A stretch of DNA of 13,540 nt from JBCBKZ01 sp039026975 (GTDB taxonomy: Bacteria; Bacteroidota; Bacteroidia; J057): NCBI GenBank assembly GCA_039026975.1, contig JBCCLI010000160.1, positions 1-13,540 of the forward strand, read 5' to 3'. The notes beneath the pieces were generated by a model. The model saw only the letters and a program-made list of their open reading frames with translations, had not been told where the DNA came from and ran no database searches. Position 1 is the first letter of the stretch. The number at the start of each line of letters is the position of its first letter. The position numbers and the translations under genes are program-made. This document shows positions 1 to 6,137 of the stretch, piece after piece.

Positions 1-355
1 GATAGACGCCTTAAATGGGAATACCCCTTACAATTTTCTCCAGATTTCTGCTACTGATGAGAGTGGGGTAAAGGACGCACTACTAGACCTACTTGATGGG
101 TCCTATGAAACCCAGGCTCAGCAAGATTTCTTAAATAAGAGGGGAATTAGGAGTTTTGCTTTTCTTACGCCTTTAGTAGCAGGCTTTGGGTACAAAATTA
201 TGCTTGGAGAGGTAGTAGGGGTGGGCATAGAAGGAAGATTTCTTCCTATACGGGATGACTTGTTAGATGGACAGAGATGGACAGATACTAATGAGGATAG
301 TGGAGATAATGATCAGTTGGTAAGTGTTTCCCTTCTGGTGGATTTTACCTTTTGA
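1..355 (+). CDS. C-terminal part of an outer-membrane beta-barrel protein (5' end outside window)
   Basis: An open frame enters from the left edge (first full codon at base 2) and ends at TGA 353-355, giving 117 residues. The second half alternates hydrophobic and polar residues in short strands separated by turns (FLTPLVAGFGYKIML, VVGVGIEGRFLPI, then an acidic loop rich in D, N and E, then QLVSVSLLVDFTF). The protein ends in phenylalanine, as bacterial outer-membrane barrels usually do for recognition by the BAM complex. The long acidic loop before the last strand would lie at the cell surface. The pattern resembles small Bacteroidota barrels such as DUF6089 or OMP_b-brl proteins, but too little is visible to name a family. 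It is convergent with the next gene, 40 bp away, and no clear terminator lies between them. Role unknown. Confidence 0.6.
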   Translation, partial: IDALNGNTPYNFLQISATDESGVKDALLDLLDGSYETQAQQDFLNKRGIRSFAFLTPLVAGFGYKIMLGEVVGVGIEGRFLPIRDDLLDGQRWTDTNEDSGDNDQLVSVSLLVDFTF

Positions 356-395
356 CATTCTTCAGTAAACGAGTAGCTTTCTTCCTACCTCATAT

Positions 396-1484
396 TTACT
401 CAAACTCCAGTTCTACGTCTTCTGTGAGAGGATGCCCTTGGCAGGTCAGAACATAACCTTCTTCTAACTCATCATCAGTGAGGCCCTCATCCTCTTCCAT
501 ATATACTTCTCCATTATGTAGAAGTGCTTTACAGGTAGTACAGATCCCTGCCTGACAAGAGTATGGCGGATCTAACTGGGCATCCATAGCTGCTTCTAAG
601 ATGGTTTTTCCTGCATCTACATCTATCTCGAAAGTCTCTCCGTCCATGATAATCTTCACTTTTCGGTCTTCAAATTTCATAGAGTCTGGTTGATTAGCAG
701 TTTCAGCTTCTTGGGTGATTAATGACTGAGAGGCTTCCCATAGCATCTCGGGGGTTAATTCAAAGTTGAGTTGATAAATATCAGAATGGTGAACAGCATG
801 TTTTTCAAGCGCTTCTAATGCCGAACTCATCATGCCTGATGGGCCACAAATATAATATGCCTTTCTGTTATCATCTTCCATAAATAGATCAGAAATGAGC
901 TGGTAGAGAGTTTTCTGATCTAAGCGCCCTGAAGGTCCACGCCAGCTTTCACTAGGAGATGAAAGGGAAAAGTAGGTAATGAGCCTTCCCTCATACTTTT
1001 TCCTAAGGGCCACCAGCTGATCTTTGAAGATAATATCTTCTTCCTTTCTACTCCCGTACCACAAGCTTACTTTACTTTGGGGTTCGCCTGCTAGAATAGC
1101 CTTAATCATGGAGATGACGGCGGCTATGCCTATACCGGCCACCATGAAGAGATAGTGCTTGATCTGGTCTGGGTGTAGTTGTACGGTAAAGTCTCCCAGA
1201 GGAGGATAGGCAGTAAGAGTATCTCCTGCTCTGAGCTCCTCAAGCAAGTAGGTGAGACTCTTACTTTTATGGGTGGCTTTTATAGTGAAAGAGAGGGTAT
1301 CATCAGTAAGGGGGGAGCTACTGAGAACATAAGCTTTTTTTACCTCTGATTCTGTTAGGGGAAGATGTAGAATGATGTACTGCCCAGGAAGATAATGAAC
1401 TTTTTCTTCAGCTTTAAAATAGAGCGTAAATGCGTCAGCAGTTTCAGGTTTAGTATGGCTAAAAGTGAGTGAAAGTGGGCTCAT
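396..1484 (-). CDS. PaaE-like FAD/NAD(P)H reductase fused to a C-terminal 2Fe-2S ferredoxin
   Basis: This 362-residue protein has the layout of PaaE/class IA reductases: an FAD-binding barrel (about 1-105), an NAD(P)-binding domain (about 108-240) and a plant-type ferredoxin domain (about 272-362). The iron-sulfur ligands are C310, C315, C318 and C348 (CxxxxCxxC plus a distal Cys). CGPSGMM at 213-219 is the usual nucleotide-site motif. Such proteins pass electrons from NAD(P)H through FAD and the cluster to an oxygenase or desaturase. No oxygenase, paaABCD or hydroxylase gene is nearby, so the partner is unknown. Two motifs are atypical: the FAD motif usually reading RxYS is KAYV (50-53), and the GxGxxP loop is GIGIAAV (117-123) with no proline. 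The start ATG (1484-1482) lies just before the first strand and no better in-frame start is seen. It is divergent from ndh. Confidence 0.85.
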   Translation of the reverse strand: MSPLSLTFSHTKPETADAFTLYFKAEEKVHYLPGQYIILHLPLTESEVKKAYVLSSSPLTDDTLSFTIKATHKSKSLTYLLEELRAGDTLTAYPPLGDFTVQLHPDQIKHYLFMVAGIGIAAVISMIKAILAGEPQSKVSLWYGSRKEEDIIFKDQLVALRKKYEGRLITYFSLSSPSESWRGPSGRLDQKTLYQLISDLFMEDDNRKAYYICGPSGMMSSALEALEKHAVHHSDIYQLNFELTPEMLWEASQSLITQEAETANQPDSMKFEDRKVKIIMDGETFEIDVDAGKTILEAAMDAQLDPPYSCQAGICTTCKALLHNGEVYMEEDEGLTDDELEEGYVLTCQGHPLTEDVELEFE

Positions 1485-1516
1485 GAAATAGTTACAATCT
1501 CTTCTGTACCCGTAAA

Positions 1517-1530
1517 AAACAAATTTGTTT
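1517..1530. promoter_or_regulatory. Perfect 14-bp palindrome in the divergent region, candidate operator
   Basis: AAACAAATTTGTTT is a perfect inverted repeat centred between 1523 and 1524. It sits 33 bp upstream of the PaaE-like start and about 110 bp upstream of ndh. Its CAAATTTG core also matches the Bacteroidota -7 element TAnnTTTG in 7 of 8 positions on either strand, so it could be a promoter box, a repressor site, or both. On the minus strand a TTTG lies 22 bp upstream of the core, slightly longer than the usual spacing. A regulatory role is inferred from position and symmetry only. Confidence 0.35.
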
Positions 1531-1531
1531 C

Positions 1532-1559
1532 GGCTTTACCTTCTTTTTTCAAAAAAGCC
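1532..1559. repeat. Nested inverted repeats in the divergent intergenic region
   Basis: Two nested inverted repeats are visible: GGCTTT (1532-1537) with AAAGCC (1554-1559), and CTTTTTT (1543-1549) with AAAAAAG (1551-1557) around a single C. They share bases, so only one can form at a time. No gene runs into this site from either side, so a terminator role is unlikely. It may be intrinsically bent AT-rich DNA or a protein-binding region. Confidence 0.3.
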
Positions 1560-1639
1560 TTACAATTATCCATTTTCGACTAACTTGTAATCCGAAAAAT
1601 TCGTAGAATTAGTATATATTTCAAATCATATTGAAAATA

Positions 1640-2929
1640 ATGAAAGTTAATATTCCTGAGTCAGATTTCCCTAGGATTGTCATTGTTGGAGGAGGGTTTG
1701 CAGGAATTCAGTTAGCACGATCACTTCGGAAAGCACCCTATCAGGTAGTACTGATAGATAAACACAATTACCATACATTTCAACCGCTCTTGTACCAAGT
1801 AGCTACTGGGGGCCTAGAACCGGACTCCATTGCATTTCCTTTAAGAAAGGCCTTTACTTCCCAGAAGAATATGTTTTTCAGAATGGCAGAAGTACAATCT
1901 ATAGATGCTGATGTGCAATCTCTGGAAACTACGCTGGGAAGCCTGAGCTATGACTACCTTATAATAGCCACTGGGAGTAAGACTAACTTCTTTGGAATGG
2001 AAGAGGTAGAAGCTAATGCAGTAGGAATGAAAAATGTTCCTGAAGCTCTCGACTTGAGGCATATGATTCTTCAAAACTTTGAGCGTTTTCTGCAAGAGCC
2101 TGATACCAGGGAACTATTGCAGTTTGTAGTAGTAGGAGGTGGGCCTACAGGTGTAGAAACTGCCGGGGCACTTGCTGAACTTAAACGGCATGTATTACCC
2201 AGTGATTATCCTGAGATAGACTGGGAGAAAATGGAAATCACCCTAGTAGAGGCTGGGCCTAGCCTGCTAGGGGGGATGAGTGAAAAGTCCACTAGAGATG
2301 CGCTAAAAGGACTCACCAACATGGGCGTAAAAGTGGAACTCAACACTATGGTTAAAGATTACAACGGTAGTATTGTGTTTACGAATGAAGGAGAAATCCC
2401 CGCAGGAGCTGTTATTTGGGCGGCTGGGATAAAAGGAAATCTCATTGATGGACTTGAGAAAATGCAAACCGAAAGAGGGGCAAGGATAGTAGTGGATAAA
2501 TATAACCGGGTTTCCGGATATGAGAATATTTTTGCACTGGGAGATTTGGCCTTCATGGAAACAGAGGCCTATCCTAAGGGGCACCCTCAGGTGGCACCTG
2601 TAGCTATGCAGCAAGGAACGCTCCTGGCGGAGAATTTGATTAGAGAGAGTAGAAAAATCCCTTGGAAGGCCTTTAAATATTTTGATAAAGGGTCCATGGC
2701 TACTATTGGTAGAAATAAGGCCGTAGTAGATTTGGGAAAGCTACACTTGAAAGGAAGATTAGCCTGGCTAGCCTGGATGTTTATTCACTTACTCTTCCTG
2801 ATTGGATTTAGGAATAAGCTGGTGGTATTTGTGAACTGGATATGGAGTTACTTTACCTATGATAAAGGAACAAGGGTAATCATCAGGCCATTCCGGAAAA
2901 GAACCAAGGAAGCTTTACCCGTTACGTAG
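1640..2929 (+). CDS. ndh: Type II NADH:quinone oxidoreductase (NDH-2)
   Basis: This FAD enzyme moves electrons from NADH to the membrane quinone pool (menaquinone in most Bacteroidota) without pumping protons. From the ATG at 1640 it has 429 residues. GGGFAG (17-22) is the FAD Rossmann loop, GGGPTG (166-171) the NADH loop, and FALGD (298-302) the second FAD contact. VAPVAMQQG (318-326) occupies the quinone-site position, where many homologues read AQxAxQ. Residues 374-405 (WLAWMFIHLLFLIGF and the aromatic stretch after it) form the membrane-associated C-terminal helices typical of NDH-2. A basic tail follows. A TTG nine bases upstream (1631) would add only three residues, so I prefer the ATG. 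The gene stands alone, divergent from the PaaE-like reductase, and is followed by a possible terminator hairpin near 3073. Confidence 0.93.
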   Translation: MKVNIPESDFPRIVIVGGGFAGIQLARSLRKAPYQVVLIDKHNYHTFQPLLYQVATGGLEPDSIAFPLRKAFTSQKNMFFRMAEVQSIDADVQSLETTLGSLSYDYLIIATGSKTNFFGMEEVEANAVGMKNVPEALDLRHMILQNFERFLQEPDTRELLQFVVVGGGPTGVETAGALAELKRHVLPSDYPEIDWEKMEITLVEAGPSLLGGMSEKSTRDALKGLTNMGVKVELNTMVKDYNGSIVFTNEGEIPAGAVIWAAGIKGNLIDGLEKMQTERGARIVVDKYNRVSGYENIFALGDLAFMETEAYPKGHPQVAPVAMQQGTLLAENLIRESRKIPWKAFKYFDKGSMATIGRNKAVVDLGKLHLKGRLAWLAWMFIHLLFLIGFRNKLVVFVNWIWSYFTYDKGTRVIIRPFRKRTKEALPVT

Positions 2930-2942
2930 CGGGAGCCTCATG

Positions 2943-3054
2943 CAAGTAGATTTCTCCTTATATGCTAACTAGCTAGTCTACTTATGCTTTCTCGCATATC
3001 ATTAGCGTGTTATGAATAAAAATATCTTCTCATTAGCCTGAAGTAATGCTAATG
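2943..3054. repeat. Intergenic region with repeated CATTAGC motif and inverted repeats
   Basis: CATTAGC occurs at 3000-3006 and 3031-3037, and its reverse complement GCTAATG at 3048-3054, so the last two copies form a 7-bp inverted repeat with a 10-base loop. Further left, AAGTAGA (2944-2950) pairs with TCTACTT (2977-2983) around the CTAGCTAG palindrome. Only the 231-bp ndh to amidohydrolase gap holds these motifs, and I see no ORF in it. They may be protein-binding half-sites or weak RNA structure in the ndh 3' UTR. Function unknown. Confidence 0.3.
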
Positions 3055-3072
3055 AAAGTAGTTGATTAACAG

Positions 3073-3100
3073 GGCAGGGAGTCATTGGCTCTCTGCCTTT
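3073..3100 (+). terminator. Possible rho-independent terminator after ndh
   Basis: GGCAGGGAG (3073-3081) pairs over 9 bp, with one G-U, to CTCTCTGCC (3089-3097) across a 7-base loop and is followed by TTT. The stem is strong but the T tract is short. It lies 144 bp beyond the ndh stop and 61 bp before the amidohydrolase start. It could end ndh transcription or sit in the leader of the next gene. Confidence 0.5.
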
Positions 3101-3160
3101 CAGCTTATGTATATGAGCAGAGAATTTGTATAAGTGAATTTTCCCCTCTTACTTTCCCAT

Positions 3161-4354
3161 ATGGAGTTGAAATCAGTCATACAGGAACGTGCGGCTACAC
3201 TTTTTGAGGAGACAGTAGAAACTAGGCGGCACATACATGCACATCCAGAACTTTCCTTTGAAGAAGCAGATACAGCCGGATATGTAGCTGAAAGGCTAAG
3301 AGATATCGGAATTCCTGTACAGACGGGGATAGCTGGACATGGGATTATAGGAATGATTAAGGGAGAACAGACAGGAAATGATCAGGTGATAGCTTTGAGA
3401 GCAGATATGGATGCCCTTCCTATACAGGAAGAAAATGAGGTGCCTTACAGGTCTAAATACAAGGGAGTTATGCATGCCTGTGGACATGATGTACACACTT
3501 CCTCCCTTTTAAGTACAGCTAACATTTTACAGTCTATCAAGAAGCGGTTCGCTGGCACCATAAAATTAGTATTTCAGCCGGCAGAGGAACGTCTCCCCGG
3601 AGGGGCATCCCTCATGATTAAAGATGGTGTCTTAGAGCATCCTAGCGTTCAGGCTATCTATGGGCAGCATGTTCAGCCTTACCTGGAAGTAGGGAAGATA
3701 GGGATAAGAAAGGGCATGTATATGGCCTCAGCAGATGAGATATATATGACCGTAAAAGGGAAAGGAGGCCATGCTGCCCATCCTTCTACTTTCATTGATC
3801 CTATTATCATTACTTCTCAGATATTAGTTGCCCTTCAGCAAGTGGTGAGCCGTTCTGACCCCAGGATTCCTTCAGTGCTATCTTTTGGGACCATCAGAGG
3901 AGAAGGAGCTACCAATGTCATTCCTGATCAGGTGTATGTAGAAGGTACTTTCAGGACCATGAATGAAGCCTGGAGAGCCCAAGCTCATCAACAGATACAT
4001 GACATAGCCCATAATATAGCTGCCAGCTTTGGTGCTACTGTAGACCTGGATCTTAGAAAAGGTTATCCTGTCCTGTATAATGATGAAGCTCGGACAGCGC
4101 GCGCCTACCAATATATAGCTGACTACGTAGGAGAAGAAAACATAGTAAACCTGGATCTGTGGATGGCGGCGGAAGATTTTGCTTATTACACCCAGGAGAT
4201 TCCCGGGTGTTTTTATCGTATAGGTACCAGGAATGAAAAGAAAGGGATTACGCACGGACTTCACACGTCCAGATTTAATATTGATGAAGAGGTACTTAGG
4301 AAGGCACCTGGCCTAATGGCATGGATAGCCGTAAATGCATTACAAGAAGGATAA
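3161..4354 (+). CDS. M20D-family amidohydrolase / N-acyl-amino-acid deacylase
   Basis: This is a metal-dependent amidohydrolase of peptidase family M20D, the family of hippurate hydrolase, N-acetyl-diaminopimelate deacetylase and plant IAA-amino-acid hydrolases. From the ATG at 3161 it has 397 residues. All metal and catalytic residues are visible: HAHPE (26-30), the catalytic Asp region ADMDALP (81-87), CGHD (C107, H109), AEE (142-143), GQH (H170), AED (337-339) and GLHTS (H368). GKGGHAAHP (200-208) carries the His that completes the neighbouring active site in the dimer. No signal peptide is visible, so it is probably cytoplasmic. The exact acyl-amino-acid substrate cannot be read from sequence. 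A GTG at 3134 would add nine residues (MNFPLLLSH) not typical of the family. The gene ends 8 bp from the rnc stop, tail to tail, with no terminator between. Confidence 0.9.
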   Translation: MELKSVIQERAATLFEETVETRRHIHAHPELSFEEADTAGYVAERLRDIGIPVQTGIAGHGIIGMIKGEQTGNDQVIALRADMDALPIQEENEVPYRSKYKGVMHACGHDVHTSSLLSTANILQSIKKRFAGTIKLVFQPAEERLPGGASLMIKDGVLEHPSVQAIYGQHVQPYLEVGKIGIRKGMYMASADEIYMTVKGKGGHAAHPSTFIDPIIITSQILVALQQVVSRSDPRIPSVLSFGTIRGEGATNVIPDQVYVEGTFRTMNEAWRAQAHQQIHDIAHNIAASFGATVDLDLRKGYPVLYNDEARTARAYQYIADYVGEENIVNLDLWMAAEDFAYYTQEIPGCFYRIGTRNEKKGITHGLHTSRFNIDEEVLRKAPGLMAWIAVNALQEG

Positions 4355-4362
4355 TGCTGGTG

Positions 4363-5103
4363 CTACTGTGGGATGAGTTCTAGCTTATGGAGGGCATCTT
4401 CTGAGGCTCTCTGCTCGGCAGTCTTTTTATTTTTTCCTTCTCCTATGCCTAGTACGCTTTTACCTACCTTAGCCTGGATTCGGAAAATCTTATTTCTACC
4501 ATCACCGTTTTCTCCTATTACTTCAAATTCTAATAGCCCTAGTTTAGACTTCTGCACGTATTCTATAAGCTTATTTTTAAAGCTGATAGTCTGACGCTCC
4601 AGATCAGGAAGATTTACGTGCGGTTCTAGTATCCTACTATGGATGAATCTCTTAGTACGGATATAGCCCATGTCAAGATAAACGGCTCCTATAAAGGCTT
4701 CTAGGGCATCTCCAAACATAGATTCATTCACAATTCCCGTCTGTCTATGCTCTATCAGCCCATCTATATTGAGCTTTTTACAGATATCATTCAAAGACTT
4801 TCTATTCACTATTTTTGAGCGCATTTCCGTTAGAAAGCCCTCATCTTTGGTAGGATATATTTTGAAGAGAAATTCTGAAATTACAGAGTCCAGGATAGAG
4901 TCCCCCAGAAACTCAAGGCGTTCATTACAGCCTTTTGCATTAGCCTTATCCTTTTTAGATCTACGGATAGTAGAGCTATGGGTAAGGGCAAGTCTATAGA
5001 GGAATACCTCCCGCGGAGTAAAACCAGAGATACGCCTTATCTCTTTGATGAATTGCAAATCCGGGGAAAGGTAGCTGTTATAAAGTTTCCTCAATAAGAA
5101 CAA
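4363..5103 (-). CDS. rnc: Ribonuclease III
   Basis: This 246-residue endonuclease cleaves double-stranded RNA, notably in rRNA maturation and antisense regulation. The signature NERLEFLGDSIL (60-71) carries E64 and D68, and GDALEAFIGA (131-140) carries D132 and E135, the Mg2+-binding carboxylates. A double-stranded-RNA-binding domain spans about 174-242 and ends in the helix with KKTAEQRASEDAL. There is no in-frame ATG until codon 94, inside the catalytic domain, and an in-frame stop lies at 5118-5116. Translation must therefore begin at a rare codon. TTG at 5103 fits the usual N-terminus (an LxKLYN-type start) and lies about 23 bases below the predicted transcription start. A second TTG at 5094 is possible. 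The gene is convergent with the amidohydrolase and follows acpP on the same strand, with its own promoter and the acpP terminator between them. Confidence 0.93.
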   Translation of the reverse strand: MFLLRKLYNSYLSPDLQFIKEIRRISGFTPREVFLYRLALTHSSTIRRSKKDKANAKGCNERLEFLGDSILDSVISEFLFKIYPTKDEGFLTEMRSKIVNRKSLNDICKKLNIDGLIEHRQTGIVNESMFGDALEAFIGAVYLDMGYIRTKRFIHSRILEPHVNLPDLERQTISFKNKLIEYVQKSKLGLLEFEVIGENGDGRNKIFRIQAKVGKSVLGIGEGKNKKTAEQRASEDALHKLELIPQ

Positions 5104-5132
5104 AACATGAAATAGTTAAACGGTAAGTCACG

Positions 5133-5163
5133 CAAATATATTCAACATTATATGCATTCCCAA
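5133..5163 (-). promoter_or_regulatory. Bacteroidota-type promoter of rnc
   Basis: Read on the minus strand, TTG (5163-5161), a 20-base spacer and TATATTTG (5140-5133) match the Bacteroidota primary sigma consensus TTTG-N19-21-TAnnTTTG. The -7 box is perfect; the -33 box has three of four bases. The predicted transcription start, near 5126, gives a leader of about 20-25 bases to the TTG start of rnc. Confidence 0.65.
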
Positions 5164-5242
5164 GTGATTCAGGTGTGAACCAGCTAATAATGAGGCTGTT
5201 CTCTCAATTGTGTTTGTTAAATCCAGTGGTAATAAAGCTTCT

Positions 5243-5273
5243 AAAAACAGAAAAGCGCTGCCAAAGCAGCGCT
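5243..5273 (-). terminator. Rho-independent terminator of acpP
   Basis: On the minus strand AGCGCTGC (5273-5266), a TTTG/TTGG-type 4-base loop and GCAGCGCT (5261-5254) form a perfect 8-bp stem. A T-rich stretch (TTTCTGTTTTT) follows on the downstream side. The hairpin begins 26 bp past the acpP stop, so acpP and rnc are probably separate transcripts although they point the same way. Confidence 0.85.
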
Positions 5274-5299
5274 AGTCTTTTCAGCTTACGTAAGAAAGG

Positions 5300-5542
5300 T
5301 TACTTTACGTTGTCAGCCAAGTAAGTCGTAGAATCACCTACAGTTACTATTTTTTCAGCTGCTTCATCAGGGATGCTGATGTTGAATTCTTTTTCAAATT
5401 CCATAATCAGTTCCACTGTATCGAGAGAATCAGCGCCCAGATCATTAGCAAAGCTAGCCTCAGGAGTAACTTCTGATGGCTCAACTCCTAATTTATCTAC
5501 GATGATTCCTTTTACTTTCTCTGCGATTTCGGCCTTTGTCAT
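5300..5542 (-). CDS. acpP: Acyl carrier protein
   Basis: This 80-residue acidic protein carries growing acyl chains in fatty-acid synthesis and donates them to phospholipid and lipid A synthesis. The phosphopantetheine attachment site is S39 in GADSLDTVEL. The FEKEF and IPDEAAEKI stretches form helices II and III of the usual four-helix bundle. I place the start at the ATG ending at 5542 (MTKAEIAEKV), because this is where AcpP proteins begin and AGGA sits about 8 bases upstream. An in-frame ATG 15 codons earlier would add a basic, non-homologous tail. The gene is flanked by its own promoter and terminator, so it is probably monocistronic. In many Bacteroidota acpP is followed directly by fabF and rnc; here fabF is missing from that position. 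Confidence 0.95.
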   Translation of the reverse strand: MTKAEIAEKVKGIIVDKLGVEPSEVTPEASFANDLGADSLDTVELIMEFEKEFNISIPDEAAEKIVTVGDSTTYLADNVK

Positions 5543-5575
5543 CTTTTTTCCTGTTTTTTTGAGTTCTTTCCAGGG

Positions 5576-5585
5576 GAGATATCTC
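5576..5585. promoter_or_regulatory. 10-bp palindrome in the acpP leader, candidate operator
   Basis: GAGATATCTC is a perfect palindrome; the wider 16-bp site 5573-5588 matches at 14 positions. It falls roughly 10-20 bases after the predicted acpP transcription start and about 34 bases before the ATG, a common place for a repressor site. No regulator gene is visible in the window and chance is possible, so the role is inferred. Confidence 0.25.
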
Positions 5586-5600
5586 ACCTAAAAATTTTGC

Positions 5601-5629
5601 CAAATATAGTATTTTTTTTCTTCATGCAA
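5601..5629 (-). promoter_or_regulatory. Bacteroidota-type promoter of acpP
   Basis: On the minus strand TTG (5629-5627), an 18-base spacer rich in A, and TATATTTG (5608-5601) resemble the TTTG/TAnnTTTG consensus. The -7 box is perfect, identical to that of rnc, and the spacer is about one base short of usual. The leader to the acpP ATG would be about 50 bases. Confidence 0.6.
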
Positions 5630-5648
5630 CCTCAGAGCAAACTTATTT

Positions 5649-5656
5649 TAGATTTG
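5649..5656 (+). promoter_or_regulatory. -7 element for the small gene and pyk
   Basis: TAGATTTG matches the Bacteroidota -7 consensus TAnnTTTG exactly and lies 16 bp before the ATG at 5673, implying a leader of about 10 bases. I find no TTG at the proper -33 distance, so this is a partial match. It is the only promoter-like box seen on the plus strand between acpP and this gene. Confidence 0.4.
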
Positions 5657-5672
5657 TTCGTTAGCGACAAAT

Positions 5673-6137
5673 ATGAAGGTCAAGCGGGTACACCTAGAAG
5701 AAAGTGCTGGTCCTCACGATCTTGTCTTGGGGATAGTCTCTGATATTCCCGTCTGGAAACTGTGCTGGGACTTAAACCAAAGGCTTGGCCTAAGCCTGAA
5801 AAAAGTAGAAGGAGATACCAGCTCTCCCCCAAAAGAGGAAGTTCCTTCTACCTTATTATCCTTATTTGCCTCGGAAGAATTAAGCCTGAGAAATACGGCC
5901 TTATCATCCTACGAAGACAGGCTTACCCATCCTTCTCAGACCTTTCTTTTCCTGGAAAATGACCCACGTATTTCCCCAAAAAAAATTCGTGCTTTCCGTT
6001 ATTTTTTTGTAATTCGGACTCAGACTATAACTGAGAAAGAAGCCATAGACTGGATGCAACTGATCAAAGGGTCAGACTTTGTCAGAGCTGTAGCAGACCT
6101 CTCAGACCTAGAGAACTTAAACAATATACAGTATTGA
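5673..6137 (+). CDS. Small protein, probably a divergent IPExxxVDY-family member
   Basis: This 154-residue protein has no signal peptide or membrane segment and no catalytic motif that I recognise. Its position immediately before pyk is the usual place of the uncharacterised Bacteroidota IPExxxVDY family. Two parts fit that family: an N-terminal VLGIVSDIPVWKLCWDLNQRLGL (18-40), and a middle block FLFLENDPRISPKKIRAFRYFFVI (91-114) where the name-giving motif should lie. That motif is degenerate here: the expected Pro-Glu and Val-Asp-Tyr read SPK and AFRY. The C-terminus (IKGSDFVRAVADLSDL and following) also fits the family's ending. Its TGA stop overlaps the TTG start of pyk in TTGA, so the two are probably translationally coupled. 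Function is unknown for the family. The assignment rests on synteny plus weak sequence likeness. Confidence 0.6.
   Translation: MKVKRVHLEESAGPHDLVLGIVSDIPVWKLCWDLNQRLGLSLKKVEGDTSSPPKEEVPSTLLSLFASEELSLRNTALSSYEDRLTHPSQTFLFLENDPRISPKKIRAFRYFFVIRTQTITEKEAIDWMQLIKGSDFVRAVADLSDLENLNNIQY

Noticed and set aside
364..400. AGTAAA / TTTACT inverted repeat between the first two convergent genes as a terminator
   Set aside because: Only 6 bp of AT-rich pairing with a 25-base loop and no T tract; too weak to call.
1585..1622. TTG and TATATTTC as the ndh promoter
   Set aside because: The -7 box has one mismatch, the spacing of 27 bases is too long, and the implied transcript start is too close to the ATG.
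3134..3160. GTG start adding nine residues to the amidohydrolase
   Set aside because: The ATG at 3161 begins where the family begins, and the extra residues are not family-like.
1841..4264. Minus-strand open frames inside ndh and the amidohydrolase gene
   Set aside because: The opposite frames hold intact enzyme motifs throughout; the minus-strand products are Cys/Ser/His-rich and resemble no protein.
5543..5587. Upstream in-frame ATG adding 15 residues to AcpP
   Set aside because: AcpP proteins begin at MTxxEI-like sequences; the extension is basic and would cover the leader and its AGGA ribosome-binding site.
5976..6034. A_AAA_AAA slippery heptamer (5978-5984, within an A8 run) in the small gene, possible programmed -1 frameshift
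   Set aside because: The heptamer is in the right phase, but the -1 frame stops at 6032-6034 after 16 codons, no clear downstream stem-loop or stimulatory site was found, and the product would lose the C-terminus and the coupling to pyk. Chance A run is simpler.
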